This document shows positions 34,613 through 43,843 of a DNA stretch of 64,000 bases, in pieces (position 1 is the first letter of the stretch; every line of letters starts with the position of its first letter). The stretch is from NCBI GenBank assembly GCA_019352875.1, contig JAAAFW010000004.1, forward strand, positions 62,001 to 126,000, in the 5' to 3' direction. A program made the position numbers and the translations under genes. The notes under the pieces are model-generated. The model saw nothing but the letters and a program-made list of their open reading frames with translations. It had not been told where the DNA came from and made no database searches. The DNA is from Pedobacter cryoconitis (GTDB lineage Bacteria > Bacteroidota > Bacteroidia > Sphingobacteriales > Sphingobacteriaceae).

Positions 34613-35734
34613 CTATATTAAAAGATAGGTTATGGCAGATTCAATCAGCATTTGCGTGAGGCCAAATGCGAGGAAATACATGATAACCAAAGTCATAGTT
34701 TTTCTGATCGTGGTGGCTCTTGATCTGTTGTAGAATAATTTCAGGCCGCTATAGAGGTACCACATGGTGAATGCAAACAGCAGAAAACTAATAAACATAC
34801 TCATAAATGTATCCAGGCCGAAAATATATCGTTGAAGTACGCTAGTCACAATAGAGACCAGAAAAAATGCGGTCATACCATGAATAGTGAAAACCAGGTG
34901 ATCAATGTAATAGATCTTGTTTTTTCTGAAGTTCCACATGATGAAAAGAGCGAGCAGGGGCATCAGCAGGAAAAACTGCTTAGGCTGGTATTTTTTCACC
35001 TCTTCCTTAAGGCTCCAGTCTCCGTCAGACTTTTTCTCCAGAATTTTGACTTCTCTTTCTTTAGTCAGGTGGGTGAACCAGTCGTCACGGTCGGTGGCTG
35101 GCAGTTTCGATTGCCGAAGGTTATAAGCAGCAACAGTACTGTCTTGCTTCACTATATGTGCCTTTTGGAATTTCCCGATTAACTTTTTTCCGGCATCTGT
35201 CGGATTCTTTTCCTGTTCCAGTTGTATGTTCGTCAAAAATTTCTGCTGCTCAGAAAAGGTTAATTTTCTGAAATCTGATAGCGATAAAGCATCTGATAAA
35301 CGGCGCATTGCATATCCGGATATCTTATTTGAATTCCCCTGAGCAATGTCAAGTTCTTTCTTAAGGCTATCCAGAGATGCTGCAGTTTCAGTCTTTGATG
35401 GTTCGTAATCTCTTTCATTATTGCTAAGGGTGTGAGGGACAATAATAAAATATACGATTGATACGAATATATAAAGGCTTACTGGATGGATATATCTCGC
35501 ACGTTTGCCTGCGAGATAATCCAGTGTGACTTGCCCGGGTTGTGTGAGTAAAGGAACCAAAGTCTGAAAGAATTTGGAATCAAAATGAAAGTAGTGTCCA
35601 ATACTGTGGCCTATGAAGCCCCAGAAAGGTTCTTTCAATTCTAGATTTGGTTGACCACACTGGCTACAATAATGTGATTCAACTTCATGCCCGCAGTTCA
35701 GGCAATTTTTCTCTTTACGGTATTTTCCGGACAT
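34613..35734 (-). CDS. DUF3667 membrane protein with N-terminal zinc ribbon
   Basis: A 373-residue protein. Residues about 8-30 are a zinc ribbon, CLNCGHEVESHYCSQCGQ (two CxxC pairs). Then comes HSIGHYFHFDSKFFQTLVPLLTQPGQVTLDYLAGKRARYIHPVSLY, the DUF3667 core, leading into the first transmembrane helix. A charged soluble region of about 130 residues separates it from four or five more C-terminal helices. Function unknown. The frame opens earlier (35794), but that start lies within the upstream transporter gene; MSGKYRKEKNC at 35734, five bases after the nucleoside transporter, is chosen. Probably cotranscribed with it. Confidence 0.82.
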   Translation of the reverse strand: MSGKYRKEKNCLNCGHEVESHYCSQCGQPNLELKEPFWGFIGHSIGHYFHFDSKFFQTLVPLLTQPGQVTLDYLAGKRARYIHPVSLYIFVSIVYFIIVPHTLSNNERDYEPSKTETAASLDSLKKELDIAQGNSNKISGYAMRRLSDALSLSDFRKLTFSEQQKFLTNIQLEQEKNPTDAGKKLIGKFQKAHIVKQDSTVAAYNLRQSKLPATDRDDWFTHLTKEREVKILEKKSDGDWSLKEEVKKYQPKQFFLLMPLLALFIMWNFRKNKIYYIDHLVFTIHGMTAFFLVSIVTSVLQRYIFGLDTFMSMFISFLLFAFTMWYLYSGLKLFYNRSRATTIRKTMTLVIMYFLAFGLTQMLIESAITYLLI

Positions 35735-35739
35735 ATGTT

Positions 35740-37005
35740 TTACATAAGTATTCCTGCGATGCAAGCGGAAAGATAAGATGCCAGGGTACCGCACATTAAT
35801 GCTTTTAACCCCAATTTCGCTAAATCTCCGCGACGCTCAGGCGCCAATTCTCCAATTCCACCGATCTGCATACCAACACTGCTGAAATTTGCGAAACCGC
35901 AGATAGCAATACTGATAATCAAAACTCCTTTTTCTGTTACTATAGGTACTGCGTTTGTAGTTAGATTTTTAAAAGCTAAAAACTCATTTACAGTTAATTT
36001 CTGTCCTAAAAGGGTAGCCGCATTACTTACATCAACACTTGGAATTCCCATTGACCAGGCAAATGGATAAAACAATTTACCAAAAATCCAGTCTAATGAA
36101 AGATTTAAGTTAGGATTAAATAAATGACCTAGATTAACCAGTGTGTAGTCTACTAATGCGATAAGAGCGATAAAGCCAATTAGCATGGCTATTACATTCA
36201 TAGCAATTTTAAAACCTTCACTTGCGCCATTTGAAATTGCATCGATCAGGTTGGTATATTCACTTTTAACTTCGAGTTTTACATCACCCATAGTCTGAGA
36301 GGCCTCAGTTTCCGGATAAACGATTTTAGAAATAATCAAGGCCCCCGGGGCGGCCATTAAGCTTGCCATAATTAGTTTTGGGGCCAGATTCATACCTGCC
36401 TGAGCACCCATATTTGCGTAAACGATTAAAATACCACCGGCAATACAAGCCAGGCTACCACTCATGGAAGCAAGCAATTCGCTTTTAGTCATGCCTTTGA
36501 GGTATGGCTTAATCATTACCTGCGCCTCAACCTGGCCAACAAAGGCACTGGCAACATTACTTAGTGCTTCTGCACCGCTGACACGCATAACAAAGTTCAT
36601 CCCTTTAGCAATGACTGCGACTATGCGTTGCATAATTCCAAAGTGATAGAAGATAGCTACAAGTACACAAACCAGAATGATAGTTGCGGTAACATTAAAT
36701 GCAAATACAAAGCTTTCTGGTACTGCGTAGGCATGTGGTTGACCGTCAAAGCCGATCACTGCAACTCCGCCATATACAAAGTCGACGCCTTTTTTGGCAA
36801 ATTGTTCAATTTTCTGCATTCCTTTCCCAAGGAATTCGAAGAAGTGCTGCACTGGGGAAACACGTAAAATTAAAACGGCAATCAGTACTTGCAGAGTTAA
36901 GCCACTGGCAACAAGTCTGAAGTTTATCTTTTTCTTATTATTAGAAAAAAGATACGCTAGGCCCAAGATAAATAAGATGCCTAGTATTCCGTGAAAACGC
37001 TCCAT
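35740..37005 (-). CDS. Concentrative nucleoside transporter (NupC/CNT family)
   Basis: A 421-residue transporter importing nucleosides with Na+ or H+. Family motifs: SNVASAFVGQVEAQVMIKPYLKGMTKSELLASMSGSLACIAGGILI, then TNLIDAISNGASEGFKIAMNVIAMLIGFIALIAL and the late FANFSSVGMQIGGIGELAPERR. About nine hydrophobic segments. It follows the bifunctional nuclease gene by 61 bases and lies five bases upstream of the DUF3667 gene. Specificity between purine and pyrimidine nucleosides is not readable. Confidence 0.93.
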   Translation of the reverse strand: MERFHGILGILFILGLAYLFSNNKKKINFRLVASGLTLQVLIAVLILRVSPVQHFFEFLGKGMQKIEQFAKKGVDFVYGGVAVIGFDGQPHAYAVPESFVFAFNVTATIILVCVLVAIFYHFGIMQRIVAVIAKGMNFVMRVSGAEALSNVASAFVGQVEAQVMIKPYLKGMTKSELLASMSGSLACIAGGILIVYANMGAQAGMNLAPKLIMASLMAAPGALIISKIVYPETEASQTMGDVKLEVKSEYTNLIDAISNGASEGFKIAMNVIAMLIGFIALIALVDYTLVNLGHLFNPNLNLSLDWIFGKLFYPFAWSMGIPSVDVSNAATLLGQKLTVNEFLAFKNLTTNAVPIVTEKGVLIISIAICGFANFSSVGMQIGGIGELAPERRGDLAKLGLKALMCGTLASYLSACIAGILM

Positions 37006-37066
37006 AAAAAATAATCAAATAAGAAATTTGGGGGTGATATTAGTAAGTATAAAATTTATTGTAATA

Positions 37067-37684
37067 CTATTGAGATGAGTTTCTTTTGTTTATTTCATCC
37101 CTGATTCTTGCAGCTTTTTCGTACGCTTCATCAGCAATAGCTTCCTGAAGTTTCTGATTTAATTCCTCTAAACTGAGATTACTGAAATTACTGGCAGGGG
37201 TTTTAGGATCTATGGATTCAATAGCTTGTTCTTTTCCAAGGCTATCCATGTTTTCAAGAAATACGAAATCATTGCCTTCTATTACTATTCCAGCAGATGA
37301 AAGGATAAATTCGTAAGTGTAAATTGTAGAGTTAAATCTCACGGCGAGTGCAATAGCATCAGATGTTCTTGCATCAATCTCTTCGGTACGTTGTCCGTCC
37401 GTGCAGATTAATTTTGCGTAAAAAACACCGTCAACCAGATTATAGATCAGTATTTCTTTGATCTCTATGTGATATGTATTTGCAAATGTTTTGAACAGGT
37501 CATGAGTAAGTGGACGGCTTGGCGTCATTTTCTCAATCTCTATGGCGATTGCCTGTGCTTCAAAAGCACCGATAATGATCGGTAAACGTCTTCTGCCGTT
37601 TACTTCTCCTAGTACAAGTGCGTATGCTCCTGACTGGGTTTGGCTATAAGATAAGCCAACAATGTCTAGTTTTACTTTTTTCAT
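37067..37684 (-). CDS. Bifunctional nuclease (DUF151) with C-terminal UVR motif
   Basis: A 205-residue protein. Residues about 1-135 are the DUF151 bifunctional nuclease domain (MKKVKLDIVGLSYSQTQSGAYALVLGE, RRLPIIIGAFEAQAIAIEIE, DARTSDAIALAVRFNSTIY). A linker leads to a UvrB/UvrC motif, LSLEELNQKLQEAIADEAYEKAARIRDEI at about 168-196. The domain pair is usual in Bacteroidota. Catalytic activity on DNA or RNA is known for plant and bacterial relatives; its role here is unknown. It lies 46 bases after etfA, likely cotranscribed. Confidence 0.9.
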   Translation of the reverse strand: MKKVKLDIVGLSYSQTQSGAYALVLGEVNGRRRLPIIIGAFEAQAIAIEIEKMTPSRPLTHDLFKTFANTYHIEIKEILIYNLVDGVFYAKLICTDGQRTEEIDARTSDAIALAVRFNSTIYTYEFILSSAGIVIEGNDFVFLENMDSLGKEQAIESIDPKTPASNFSNLSLEELNQKLQEAIADEAYEKAARIRDEINKRNSSQ

Positions 37685-37730
37685 AATGATGAATATTTGG
37701 CGAAGTCAAAAACTCCGCCAAATATTTATA

Positions 37731-38702
37731 CTAGGCTTGATGTTTTTTTAAAGCCTCAATAAGTTGAGGAACAACTTCGAAGGCATCTCCAACGATTCCA
37801 TAATCAGCTACCTTGAAGAATGGAGCTTCCGGATCTTTGTTAATTACAACAATAACCTTAGAAGAACTCACTCCAGCTAAATGTTGAATAGCACCGGAGA
37901 TACCGATAGCAATATATAAATTAGGACTAATAGCGATACCAGTCTGTCCTACGTGTTCTGAATGAGGTCTCCAGTCTGCGTCTGACACAGGTTTGGAGCA
38001 GGCAGTAGCAGCGCCAAGTAAACCGGCAAGCTCTTCTACCATTCCCCAGTTTTCCGGACCTTTTAAGCCTCTTCCGCCAGATACTACGATCTCTGCATCA
38101 GGTAATGATACTTTGTCGGTAGCTCTCACGATTTCTTTGATTACAGCAGCCAGATCTTTAGATTGCACTGCAGGACTGAAGCTTTCAACTTCGATGCTTA
38201 CAGGAGTATCTTTAACACCAAAAGCATTTGGGTTTAATGCAATAACCTTAACTGCAGAAGTAAGTTGAGTGACAGCAAAAGCTTTTCCAGAGAAAGCAGT
38301 CTTTTTCACCTGGAAACTACCATTATCAATCTTCGGTAATTCCACTGCACCATCAACAAGGCCTGCCTTAAGTTTGACAGCAACGCGCGGAGCAAGTCCT
38401 TTTCCCGAGAATGAGTTGGAAAGAACGATAACTTCTGCACTTTCTTTTTGTGCAGCTTCAGCTATTACTGCCGCATATGCCTGATTTACGAAATTCTTTA
38501 ACTCTCCTGCCTCAACGTTTAATACTTTTGAAGCGCCATACTGTCCCAGTTCTTTTAACTGGCCTTCTTCAATCTGGCCAATAGAAACTGCAGTAAGGTT
38601 TGTTCCTGTCTGATCTGCAATGGCTTTCGCATAAGAAACTGCTTCAAAAACAGATTTCTTAAACTTACCTTCGACTTGTTCTACATATACTAAAACTGAC
38701 AT
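37731..38702 (-). CDS. etfA: Electron transfer flavoprotein subunit alpha
   Basis: A 323-residue ETF alpha subunit. The N-terminal nucleotide-binding-like fold is followed by the FAD domain: VSGGRGLKGPENW (about 208-220), ACSKPVSDADWRPHSEHVGQTGIAISPNLYIAIGISGAIQHLAG and the terminal DYGIVGDAFEVVPQL. It carries electrons from acyl-CoA and related dehydrogenases to the quinone pool. It lies 92 bases after etfB, and the two form the heterodimer. Confidence 0.97.
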   Translation of the reverse strand: MSVLVYVEQVEGKFKKSVFEAVSYAKAIADQTGTNLTAVSIGQIEEGQLKELGQYGASKVLNVEAGELKNFVNQAYAAVIAEAAQKESAEVIVLSNSFSGKGLAPRVAVKLKAGLVDGAVELPKIDNGSFQVKKTAFSGKAFAVTQLTSAVKVIALNPNAFGVKDTPVSIEVESFSPAVQSKDLAAVIKEIVRATDKVSLPDAEIVVSGGRGLKGPENWGMVEELAGLLGAATACSKPVSDADWRPHSEHVGQTGIAISPNLYIAIGISGAIQHLAGVSSSKVIVVINKDPEAPFFKVADYGIVGDAFEVVPQLIEALKKHQA

Positions 38703-38794
38703 AATTCTTTTCTTAAAATTTTCTAATCAGGATGGACTCTATCAAAAGTTTAATAATATCCGGATACCTGTTTTAAATAATAGTTTCTTTATTC

Positions 38795-39532
38795 TTAGAT
38801 AACCTTTGCTTCTGTATGTAGCAGACCGATAAGGCTGGCTGCATCTTCTGCTGGAATCAATTTAACAGCGCCACGTGCAGGAGGAGTTTCAAACTGAACA
38901 ATTTTAGCAACTTCATCTACAGGGGCTGCTTCAACAACAACCAGTGGCTTACTTCTTGCGGACATAATACCGCGCATATTAGGTATTTTGGGTTCGGCTA
39001 CACCTTCTGCGCAGCTGGCTACAAATTTACCAGAAACATTCACAACTTCTTTACCGCCTTCGATTTCTCTTTCAAGGACTGCAGACGATCCGTCAAAATC
39101 CAGTTTTTTGATAATCGAGATCGACGGTATATCCAGGAATTCTCCTACCATGGCAGCAACCTGGGCACCATTATAATCGATAGATTCACGCCCGGTCAGG
39201 ATCACATCAAAATCAGTAGTCTTAGCATATTCAGCAATTTGGAATGCTGTAAAGTATGCATCTCTTGGTACGGCATTAATTCTTACGGCATCATCAGCAC
39301 CTATGGCTAGTGCCTTTCTAATGGTCGGATCGGTTGAGCTGTCGCCAACATTCACCACTGTTACAGTGCCTTTTCCACCCTCGCATAGTTCTATAGCTTT
39401 CGATAAAGCCAATTCATCATAAGGGTTCACAATATACTGAACACCGGCTGTATTGAATTGTGTATTATCGTTAGTAAAAGTTATTTTTGTGGTTGTGTCG
39501 GGCACATGACTGATACAAACTAATATTTTCAT
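38795..39532 (-). CDS. etfB: Electron transfer flavoprotein subunit beta
   Basis: A 245-residue ETF beta subunit with the family signature through YIVNPYDELALSKAIEL, VNVGDSS and VILTGRESIDYNGAQVAAMVGEFLDIP (AMP-binding loop). It partners the alpha subunit encoded next. A TAGATTTG -7 box lies about 95 bases upstream on the minus strand (39626..39633), implying a leader of about 85 bases or another promoter nearer the ATG. Confidence 0.97.
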   Translation of the reverse strand: MKILVCISHVPDTTTKITFTNDNTQFNTAGVQYIVNPYDELALSKAIELCEGGKGTVTVVNVGDSSTDPTIRKALAIGADDAVRINAVPRDAYFTAFQIAEYAKTTDFDVILTGRESIDYNGAQVAAMVGEFLDIPSISIIKKLDFDGSSAVLEREIEGGKEVVNVSGKFVASCAEGVAEPKIPNMRGIMSARSKPLVVVEAAPVDEVAKIVQFETPPARGAVKLIPAEDAASLIGLLHTEAKVI

Positions 39533-39625
39533 ATGATAAGTTGTTTAAATTAATGAAGCTGAGATCAGCTGTTATTGGTTCAAATTAGCTTGAAATGATA
39601 ACAGTTTCATAAAAATTTCTTTTTG

Positions 39626-39633
39626 CAAATCTA
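39626..39633 (-). promoter_or_regulatory. Possible -7 box TAGATTTG upstream of etfB
   Basis: Exact TAnnTTTG on the minus strand in the 123-base gap shared with the divergent TPR gene. No -33 element at standard spacing; distance to the etfB ATG is long. Confidence 0.35.
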
Positions 39634-39655
39634 ATTAAAAAAGCAGGGATTTAAA

Positions 39656-39991
39656 ATGCAAAGTACCCGATTAACCAAGTTATTAGCGTTTTTAACAAAC
39701 GAACCTCAAGATCCATTTATATTATATGCGCTTGCTACAGAATATAACAGTTTAAAAGATACTGACAAAGCTTTTCACTACTATCTGAAACTCGTTGCGG
39801 AACATCCTGATTACGTAGGGACATACTATCATCTGGGCAAATTATATCAGCAGGTGGGGCAGCAGGAGCGGGCTATCGAAATTTATCAGGCTGGGATGAA
39901 AGCTGCAAGAGATAAAGGAGACCGGCACGCATTTTCTGAGTTGCAGGGAGCTTACAATTTTGCCGCAGGATTGGATTATGAAGATGATTAA
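39656..39991 (+). CDS. Small tetratricopeptide-repeat protein
   Basis: A 111-residue helical protein with about two and a half TPR units: FILYALATEYNSLKDTDKAFHYYLKLVAEHPDYVGTYYHLGKLYQQVGQQERAIEIYQAGMKAA. The W/L/G/Y/A/F/A/P positions of the TPR consensus are mostly satisfied. It probably mediates protein-protein contacts. The next gene, chrA, starts five bases later and is likely cotranscribed, though a functional tie is not evident. Confidence 0.88.
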   Translation: MQSTRLTKLLAFLTNEPQDPFILYALATEYNSLKDTDKAFHYYLKLVAEHPDYVGTYYHLGKLYQQVGQQERAIEIYQAGMKAARDKGDRHAFSELQGAYNFAAGLDYEDD

Positions 39992-39996
39992 TTCCC

Positions 39997-41199
39997 ATGA
40001 AAGCTAGCCGTAAAGTCCTTTTTATTAAAGATGTATTGCTCTTTACTTTTTCGGCATTCGGAGGAGCACAGGCGCATATCTCTTTATTGCTTAAATATTT
40101 TGTAAAGCAAACACCGTTTGTAACTGAAGAAGAATTACTGGAATTAAACGCGCTGGCTCAAATACTGCCGGGGCCGGCATCCACACAGACACTAGTAGGC
40201 ATTGCTTATAAGGTCGGTGGATTAAAACTGGCTTTACTGACGTTCTTGATCTGGATTATTCCCTCGGCCGCTGTAATGACGCTGGCAGGTATATATTTTG
40301 CCCAGTTTGACCAGAAGGAGAAGTTTATAATTATACTTAAGTATATTCAGCCGATCGCACTGGGGATCGTCGCTTTTGGAGCGTATCATCTTTCCCGAAA
40401 AGTACTTGTTAATCAGATTTCAGTATTTTTGGCTATTGCAGCCGCTATAGTAACCCTTGTATTGCGAAATGCATATGTGTTCCCTTTAGCTATACTGGTT
40501 GGTGGAATGATCTCGTCTGCGCTGGAGACCCCGGGCGAAGAAAGTGCGATAAGAATTAAACTGCTTTCTAATATCAATCCAAAGAAGTTGAGTTATTTCC
40601 TTGGATTATTATTATTCCTGGCATTATTGGGCGCGATAATCAATAGAACTTCGCCTTTTAGCTTACCGGTAAGGTTATTTGAGAATTTTTACAGGAATGG
40701 TATTCTTATATTCGGAGGGGGGCAGGTACTGGTACCTCTAATGTTTACAGAATTCGTGCAGATGAAGCACTACCTGACGTCCTCTGGATTTCTTTCAGGA
40801 TTTGCGTTGCAACAGGTGCTGCCCGGACCTACATTTAGTTTTACGAGTTACCTGGGGACACTGAGCATGAAGAATTTTGGATATGGAATTTATGGTCAGA
40901 TTGCAGGTGGTTTTATAGGTGTATTTGGCATTAATCTACCAGGTTTAATTCTGGTGCTTTTTATTGTCCCTTTCTGGGAAGATCTTAAAAAAATAACGAG
41001 AATCAAACATTCTTTGTCAGGTATAAATGCAGTTAGTGTTGGTTTTATTATTGCTGCATTTTTTCTGTTATTTCAGCCTATAGGATTTGATGTATTGTCA
41101 ATCAGCCTGGTGGTGATAACTTTTCTTATTCTGAATTTCACCAGGGTCAGTCCGCCCTTTATCATACTTGCCGGTGTTTTACTCGGTTACCTTATCTAA
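39997..41199 (+). CDS. chrA: Chromate transporter (CHR family, two-domain)
   Basis: A 400-residue membrane protein with both halves of the long-chain CHR family. First half: FSAFGGAQAHISLL and LAQILPGPASTQTLVGIAYKVGG. Second half: NGILIFGGGQVLVPLM and ALQQVLPGPTFSFTSYLG. The duplicated GG(A/G)Q and LPGP motifs are the family signature. Characterised members export chromate using the membrane potential, probably by sulfate mimicry; the natural substrate may be another oxyanion. A perfect palindrome follows. Confidence 0.93.
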   Translation: MKASRKVLFIKDVLLFTFSAFGGAQAHISLLLKYFVKQTPFVTEEELLELNALAQILPGPASTQTLVGIAYKVGGLKLALLTFLIWIIPSAAVMTLAGIYFAQFDQKEKFIIILKYIQPIALGIVAFGAYHLSRKVLVNQISVFLAIAAAIVTLVLRNAYVFPLAILVGGMISSALETPGEESAIRIKLLSNINPKKLSYFLGLLLFLALLGAIINRTSPFSLPVRLFENFYRNGILIFGGGQVLVPLMFTEFVQMKHYLTSSGFLSGFALQQVLPGPTFSFTSYLGTLSMKNFGYGIYGQIAGGFIGVFGINLPGLILVLFIVPFWEDLKKITRIKHSLSGINAVSVGFIIAAFFLLFQPIGFDVLSISLVVITFLILNFTRVSPPFIILAGVLLGYLI

Positions 41200-41210
41200 G
41201 TTAAATTGAA

Positions 41211-41242
41211 AAGCCTGCTTGTTAAATTTAACAAGCAGGCTT
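41211..41242. terminator. Perfect 32-bp palindrome between chrA and dnaB
   Basis: Arms 41211..41226 and 41227..41242 are exact complements with no spacer; the GC part is AAGCCTGCTTGTT. It lies between convergent gene ends, and a T-rich tract follows on both strands, so it can terminate both. Confidence 0.85.
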
Positions 41243-41262
41243 CTTTATAATAGATCTAAACC

Positions 41263-42837
41263 TTAGAAAGGGGCGTCCTCGTCATTAAAATCGTCCATTC
41301 TTGAAGGTTTGATGATTACATTTCCTGAAGGCCTGTCAAAATCTGCGGATGGCATCATGCCGGCAGCAGGATCCATGGAGAATGAATTAGGAGGCATGAA
41401 ATCTTCCTCGAGATCGGTGAATTTTACATATTTACCAATGAATCGAAGTGGCACAATTCCGGTTTCACCATTCCTGTGTTTTGCTATAATTACTTCACCG
41501 ACACCAGCTTGTGATCTTCCGCTTTCATCCTCTGTAATACCATAATATTCCGGACGGTATAAGAATAGTACCATATCCGCATCCTGCTCGATGGAACCAG
41601 ATTCTCTCAAATCGGAGAGTAATGGCCTTTTACCATTTACACCTGGTCTTGACTCAACAGCACGACTTAACTGGGATAGTGCCAAAACCGGGATGTTCAA
41701 CTCTTTTGCTACAGATTTCAATGCTCTGGAAATACTACCAATTTCCTGCTCTCTGTTTCCACCACCGCTCTGTCCTTCGCCTTTACCATGCATTAACTGT
41801 AAATAGTCAATGATGATCATCTGGATGTCGTACTGAGATTTGAGCCTTCTGCATTTTGCTCTAAATTCGAAGATGTTAAGTGCGGGTGTATCATCAATAA
41901 GCAACGGAGCTTCAGTTAAAGTGCCAATTTTGCTGTGTAACTGTTGCCATTCCCATTCAGCCAGATTACCCTTCCGTATTTTTTCCTGTTCAATTTCAGT
42001 TTCACCTGAGATCAGACGATTAACCAACTGAACGGACGACATCTCTAAGGAGAAGACTACAACCGGTCTTTTGAAATCGACAGATGCATTTCTTGCACAG
42101 GTTAATACAAAAGCGGTCTTACCCATAGCAGGACGTGCTGCGATAATAACTAAGTCTGAAGGTTGCCATCCACCAGTAATTCTGTCCAGAGCAGTGAACC
42201 CGGAAGGCACACCAGTTAAACCGTCAGATTTTGTCCGCAACTCCTCAAGTGTGGCAAGAGATTGTTTAATGATCTCATCCATTTTCTGCGTGTCCCGGCG
42301 AAGATTATTCTGTGCGATATCAAATAAACCTTTTTCTGCAGTATCCAGCAGATCAAAGATGTCAGTTGTATCCTCATAGGCATTTTGTATAATTTCAGTA
42401 GAAATACGGATCAGCTCACGCTGAATATATTTCTGAGAAATGATTCTGGCATGGTATTCAATATTCGCTGCAGAAGCAACACGATTGGTTAGATTGGTTA
42501 TGTAATAAGCACCACCTACCATTTCCAGCGTTCCAAGTGTACGCAGTTCAGAAGTTACTGTCAGAATGTCGACAGGTTTAGATTTCTGGAATAATAAAGC
42601 AATCGCCTCAAATATTTTTTTATGAGATTCCTGATAAAAAACTTCAGGCTTAAGAATATCAATTACGGTAGATAAGGCATCTTTTTCAAGCATCAGTGCC
42701 CCAAGAACCGCCTCTTCCAGATCAATCGCCTGTGGAGGTATTTTTCCCAGAGTATTCATGGGTGCGCCAAGCCTGTTTTTACGGGTAGAGCTATAGCTCT
42801 GCCTATCCTGGCCCTGTGTTCCGTTATCCGTATTCAT
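41263..42837 (-). CDS. dnaB: Replicative DNA helicase DnaB
   Basis: A 524-residue hexameric helicase. The N-terminal domain starts at PPQAIDLEEAVLGALMLEKDAL, after a 35-residue Asn/Gln/Ser-rich lead. The RecA-like core has Walker A ARPAMGKT, the VVFSLEMS segment, IIIDYLQLM (Walker B) and LSQLSRAVESR, ending with KHRNGETGIVPLRFIGKYVKFTDL. The acidic tail ends DDFNDEDAPF. A -7 box stands five bases before the ATG, suggesting a nearly leaderless transcript. Confidence 0.97.
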   Translation of the reverse strand: MNTDNGTQGQDRQSYSSTRKNRLGAPMNTLGKIPPQAIDLEEAVLGALMLEKDALSTVIDILKPEVFYQESHKKIFEAIALLFQKSKPVDILTVTSELRTLGTLEMVGGAYYITNLTNRVASAANIEYHARIISQKYIQRELIRISTEIIQNAYEDTTDIFDLLDTAEKGLFDIAQNNLRRDTQKMDEIIKQSLATLEELRTKSDGLTGVPSGFTALDRITGGWQPSDLVIIAARPAMGKTAFVLTCARNASVDFKRPVVVFSLEMSSVQLVNRLISGETEIEQEKIRKGNLAEWEWQQLHSKIGTLTEAPLLIDDTPALNIFEFRAKCRRLKSQYDIQMIIIDYLQLMHGKGEGQSGGGNREQEIGSISRALKSVAKELNIPVLALSQLSRAVESRPGVNGKRPLLSDLRESGSIEQDADMVLFLYRPEYYGITEDESGRSQAGVGEVIIAKHRNGETGIVPLRFIGKYVKFTDLEEDFMPPNSFSMDPAAGMMPSADFDRPSGNVIIKPSRMDDFNDEDAPF

Positions 42838-42842
42838 AGATA

Positions 42843-42850
42843 CAAAAATA
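42843..42850 (-). promoter_or_regulatory. -7 box TATTTTTG of dnaB, near-leaderless
   Basis: Exact TAnnTTTG on the minus strand, with only TATCT between it and the ATG at 42837. Same arrangement as at the BlaI-type and DUF6965 genes. Confidence 0.5.
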
Positions 42851-43047
42851 GATAAAAATTGCAGGCCTTCCGGAATTGTTTTTAAACATTATTTATCAGT
42901 TTATATTTTTTTTATCTGGAATTTGATACTGATTTTGTAACCTAAAATAGGTTGCAGGCGGCTGCTTTAATCTGCACTGAGCTTCTGATTATGGCATACC
43001 ACAACCGATAATTGATTAACGATGGGCACAAATCTGATTATTTCAAC

Positions 43048-43055
43048 TATTTTTG
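43048..43055 (+). promoter_or_regulatory. -7 box TATTTTTG of rlmB
   Basis: Exact TAnnTTTG 17 bases before the ATG at 43073. It lies inside the longer open frame (from 43022), supporting the downstream start. Confidence 0.5.
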
Positions 43056-43072
43056 TACGTAAAATAAGCTCA

Positions 43073-43843
43073 ATGGAAAACTTTAGAAGGTCCTCAAGAC
43101 CTAAAGAAAATAATGAATTTGTATTTGGTATCCGCGCAGTTATAGAGGCAATTAAAGCCGGTAAGGATATCGAAAGTATATATATGCAGCGGGGATTGAC
43201 AGGGGAGATTATCCCGGAGCTTAAAGGCTTGTTAAAAAACACTGACATCCCGGTCCATAACGTTCCGGTTGAAAAACTGAACAGAATGACCCTTAAAAAT
43301 CACCAGGGTGTAATCGCTGTGATTTCTGCAATTACCTTTCAGAAGATTGAAGATATCATTCCATTAATTTATGAAAAGGGTGAAGTGCCGCTGATTCTGA
43401 TTCTTGATGGGATTACCGATGTCAGAAATATGGGGGCAATTGCCAGAACTGCGGCGTGTACAGGTGTTCACGCTATTGTAGTACCAGCAAAAAATTCTGC
43501 TCAAATCAATGCAGATGCGATTAAGACATCGGCTGGGGCTCTATTTACAATCCCTGTTTGCCGTCATCAGAATTTACATAAAGTTGCGCTGTATCTTCAG
43601 GAATGCGGATTACAAATCGTGGCTTGTACAGAAAAAACCAATGATCTGATTTATGCGCCTGACTATACTGCTCCAACTGCAATTGTAATGGGAGCTGAGG
43701 ATGAAGGAATATCTAATGAAATTATGCGCATGGCAAATCATTTAGCGAAAATCCCAATGTTCGGTGAGATTGGTTCGCTAAATGTATCTGTTTCGACTGG
43801 AGTTATACTTTATGAAGCTATCAGACAGCGTGTTAATGTCTAG
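43073..43843 (+). CDS. rlmB: 23S rRNA 2'-O-methyltransferase RlmB-type (SpoU family)
   Basis: A 256-residue SPOUT methyltransferase. The N-terminal substrate-binding domain begins EFVFGIRAVIEAIKAGKDIESIYM. The catalytic domain has motif 1 LDGITDVRNMGAIARTAACTG (catalytic Arg in N-x-G-x-x-x-R), motif 2 IVMGAEDEGIS and motif 3 IPMFGEIGSLNVSVSTGVILYE, which forms the trefoil knot. It methylates 23S rRNA G2251 in characterised members. The convergent manC gene shares its stop: palindrome CTAG (43840..43843) encodes TAG on both strands. Confidence 0.93.
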   Translation: MENFRRSSRPKENNEFVFGIRAVIEAIKAGKDIESIYMQRGLTGEIIPELKGLLKNTDIPVHNVPVEKLNRMTLKNHQGVIAVISAITFQKIEDIIPLIYEKGEVPLILILDGITDVRNMGAIARTAACTGVHAIVVPAKNSAQINADAIKTSAGALFTIPVCRHQNLHKVALYLQECGLQIVACTEKTNDLIYAPDYTAPTAIVMGAEDEGISNEIMRMANHLAKIPMFGEIGSLNVSVSTGVILYEAIRQRVNV

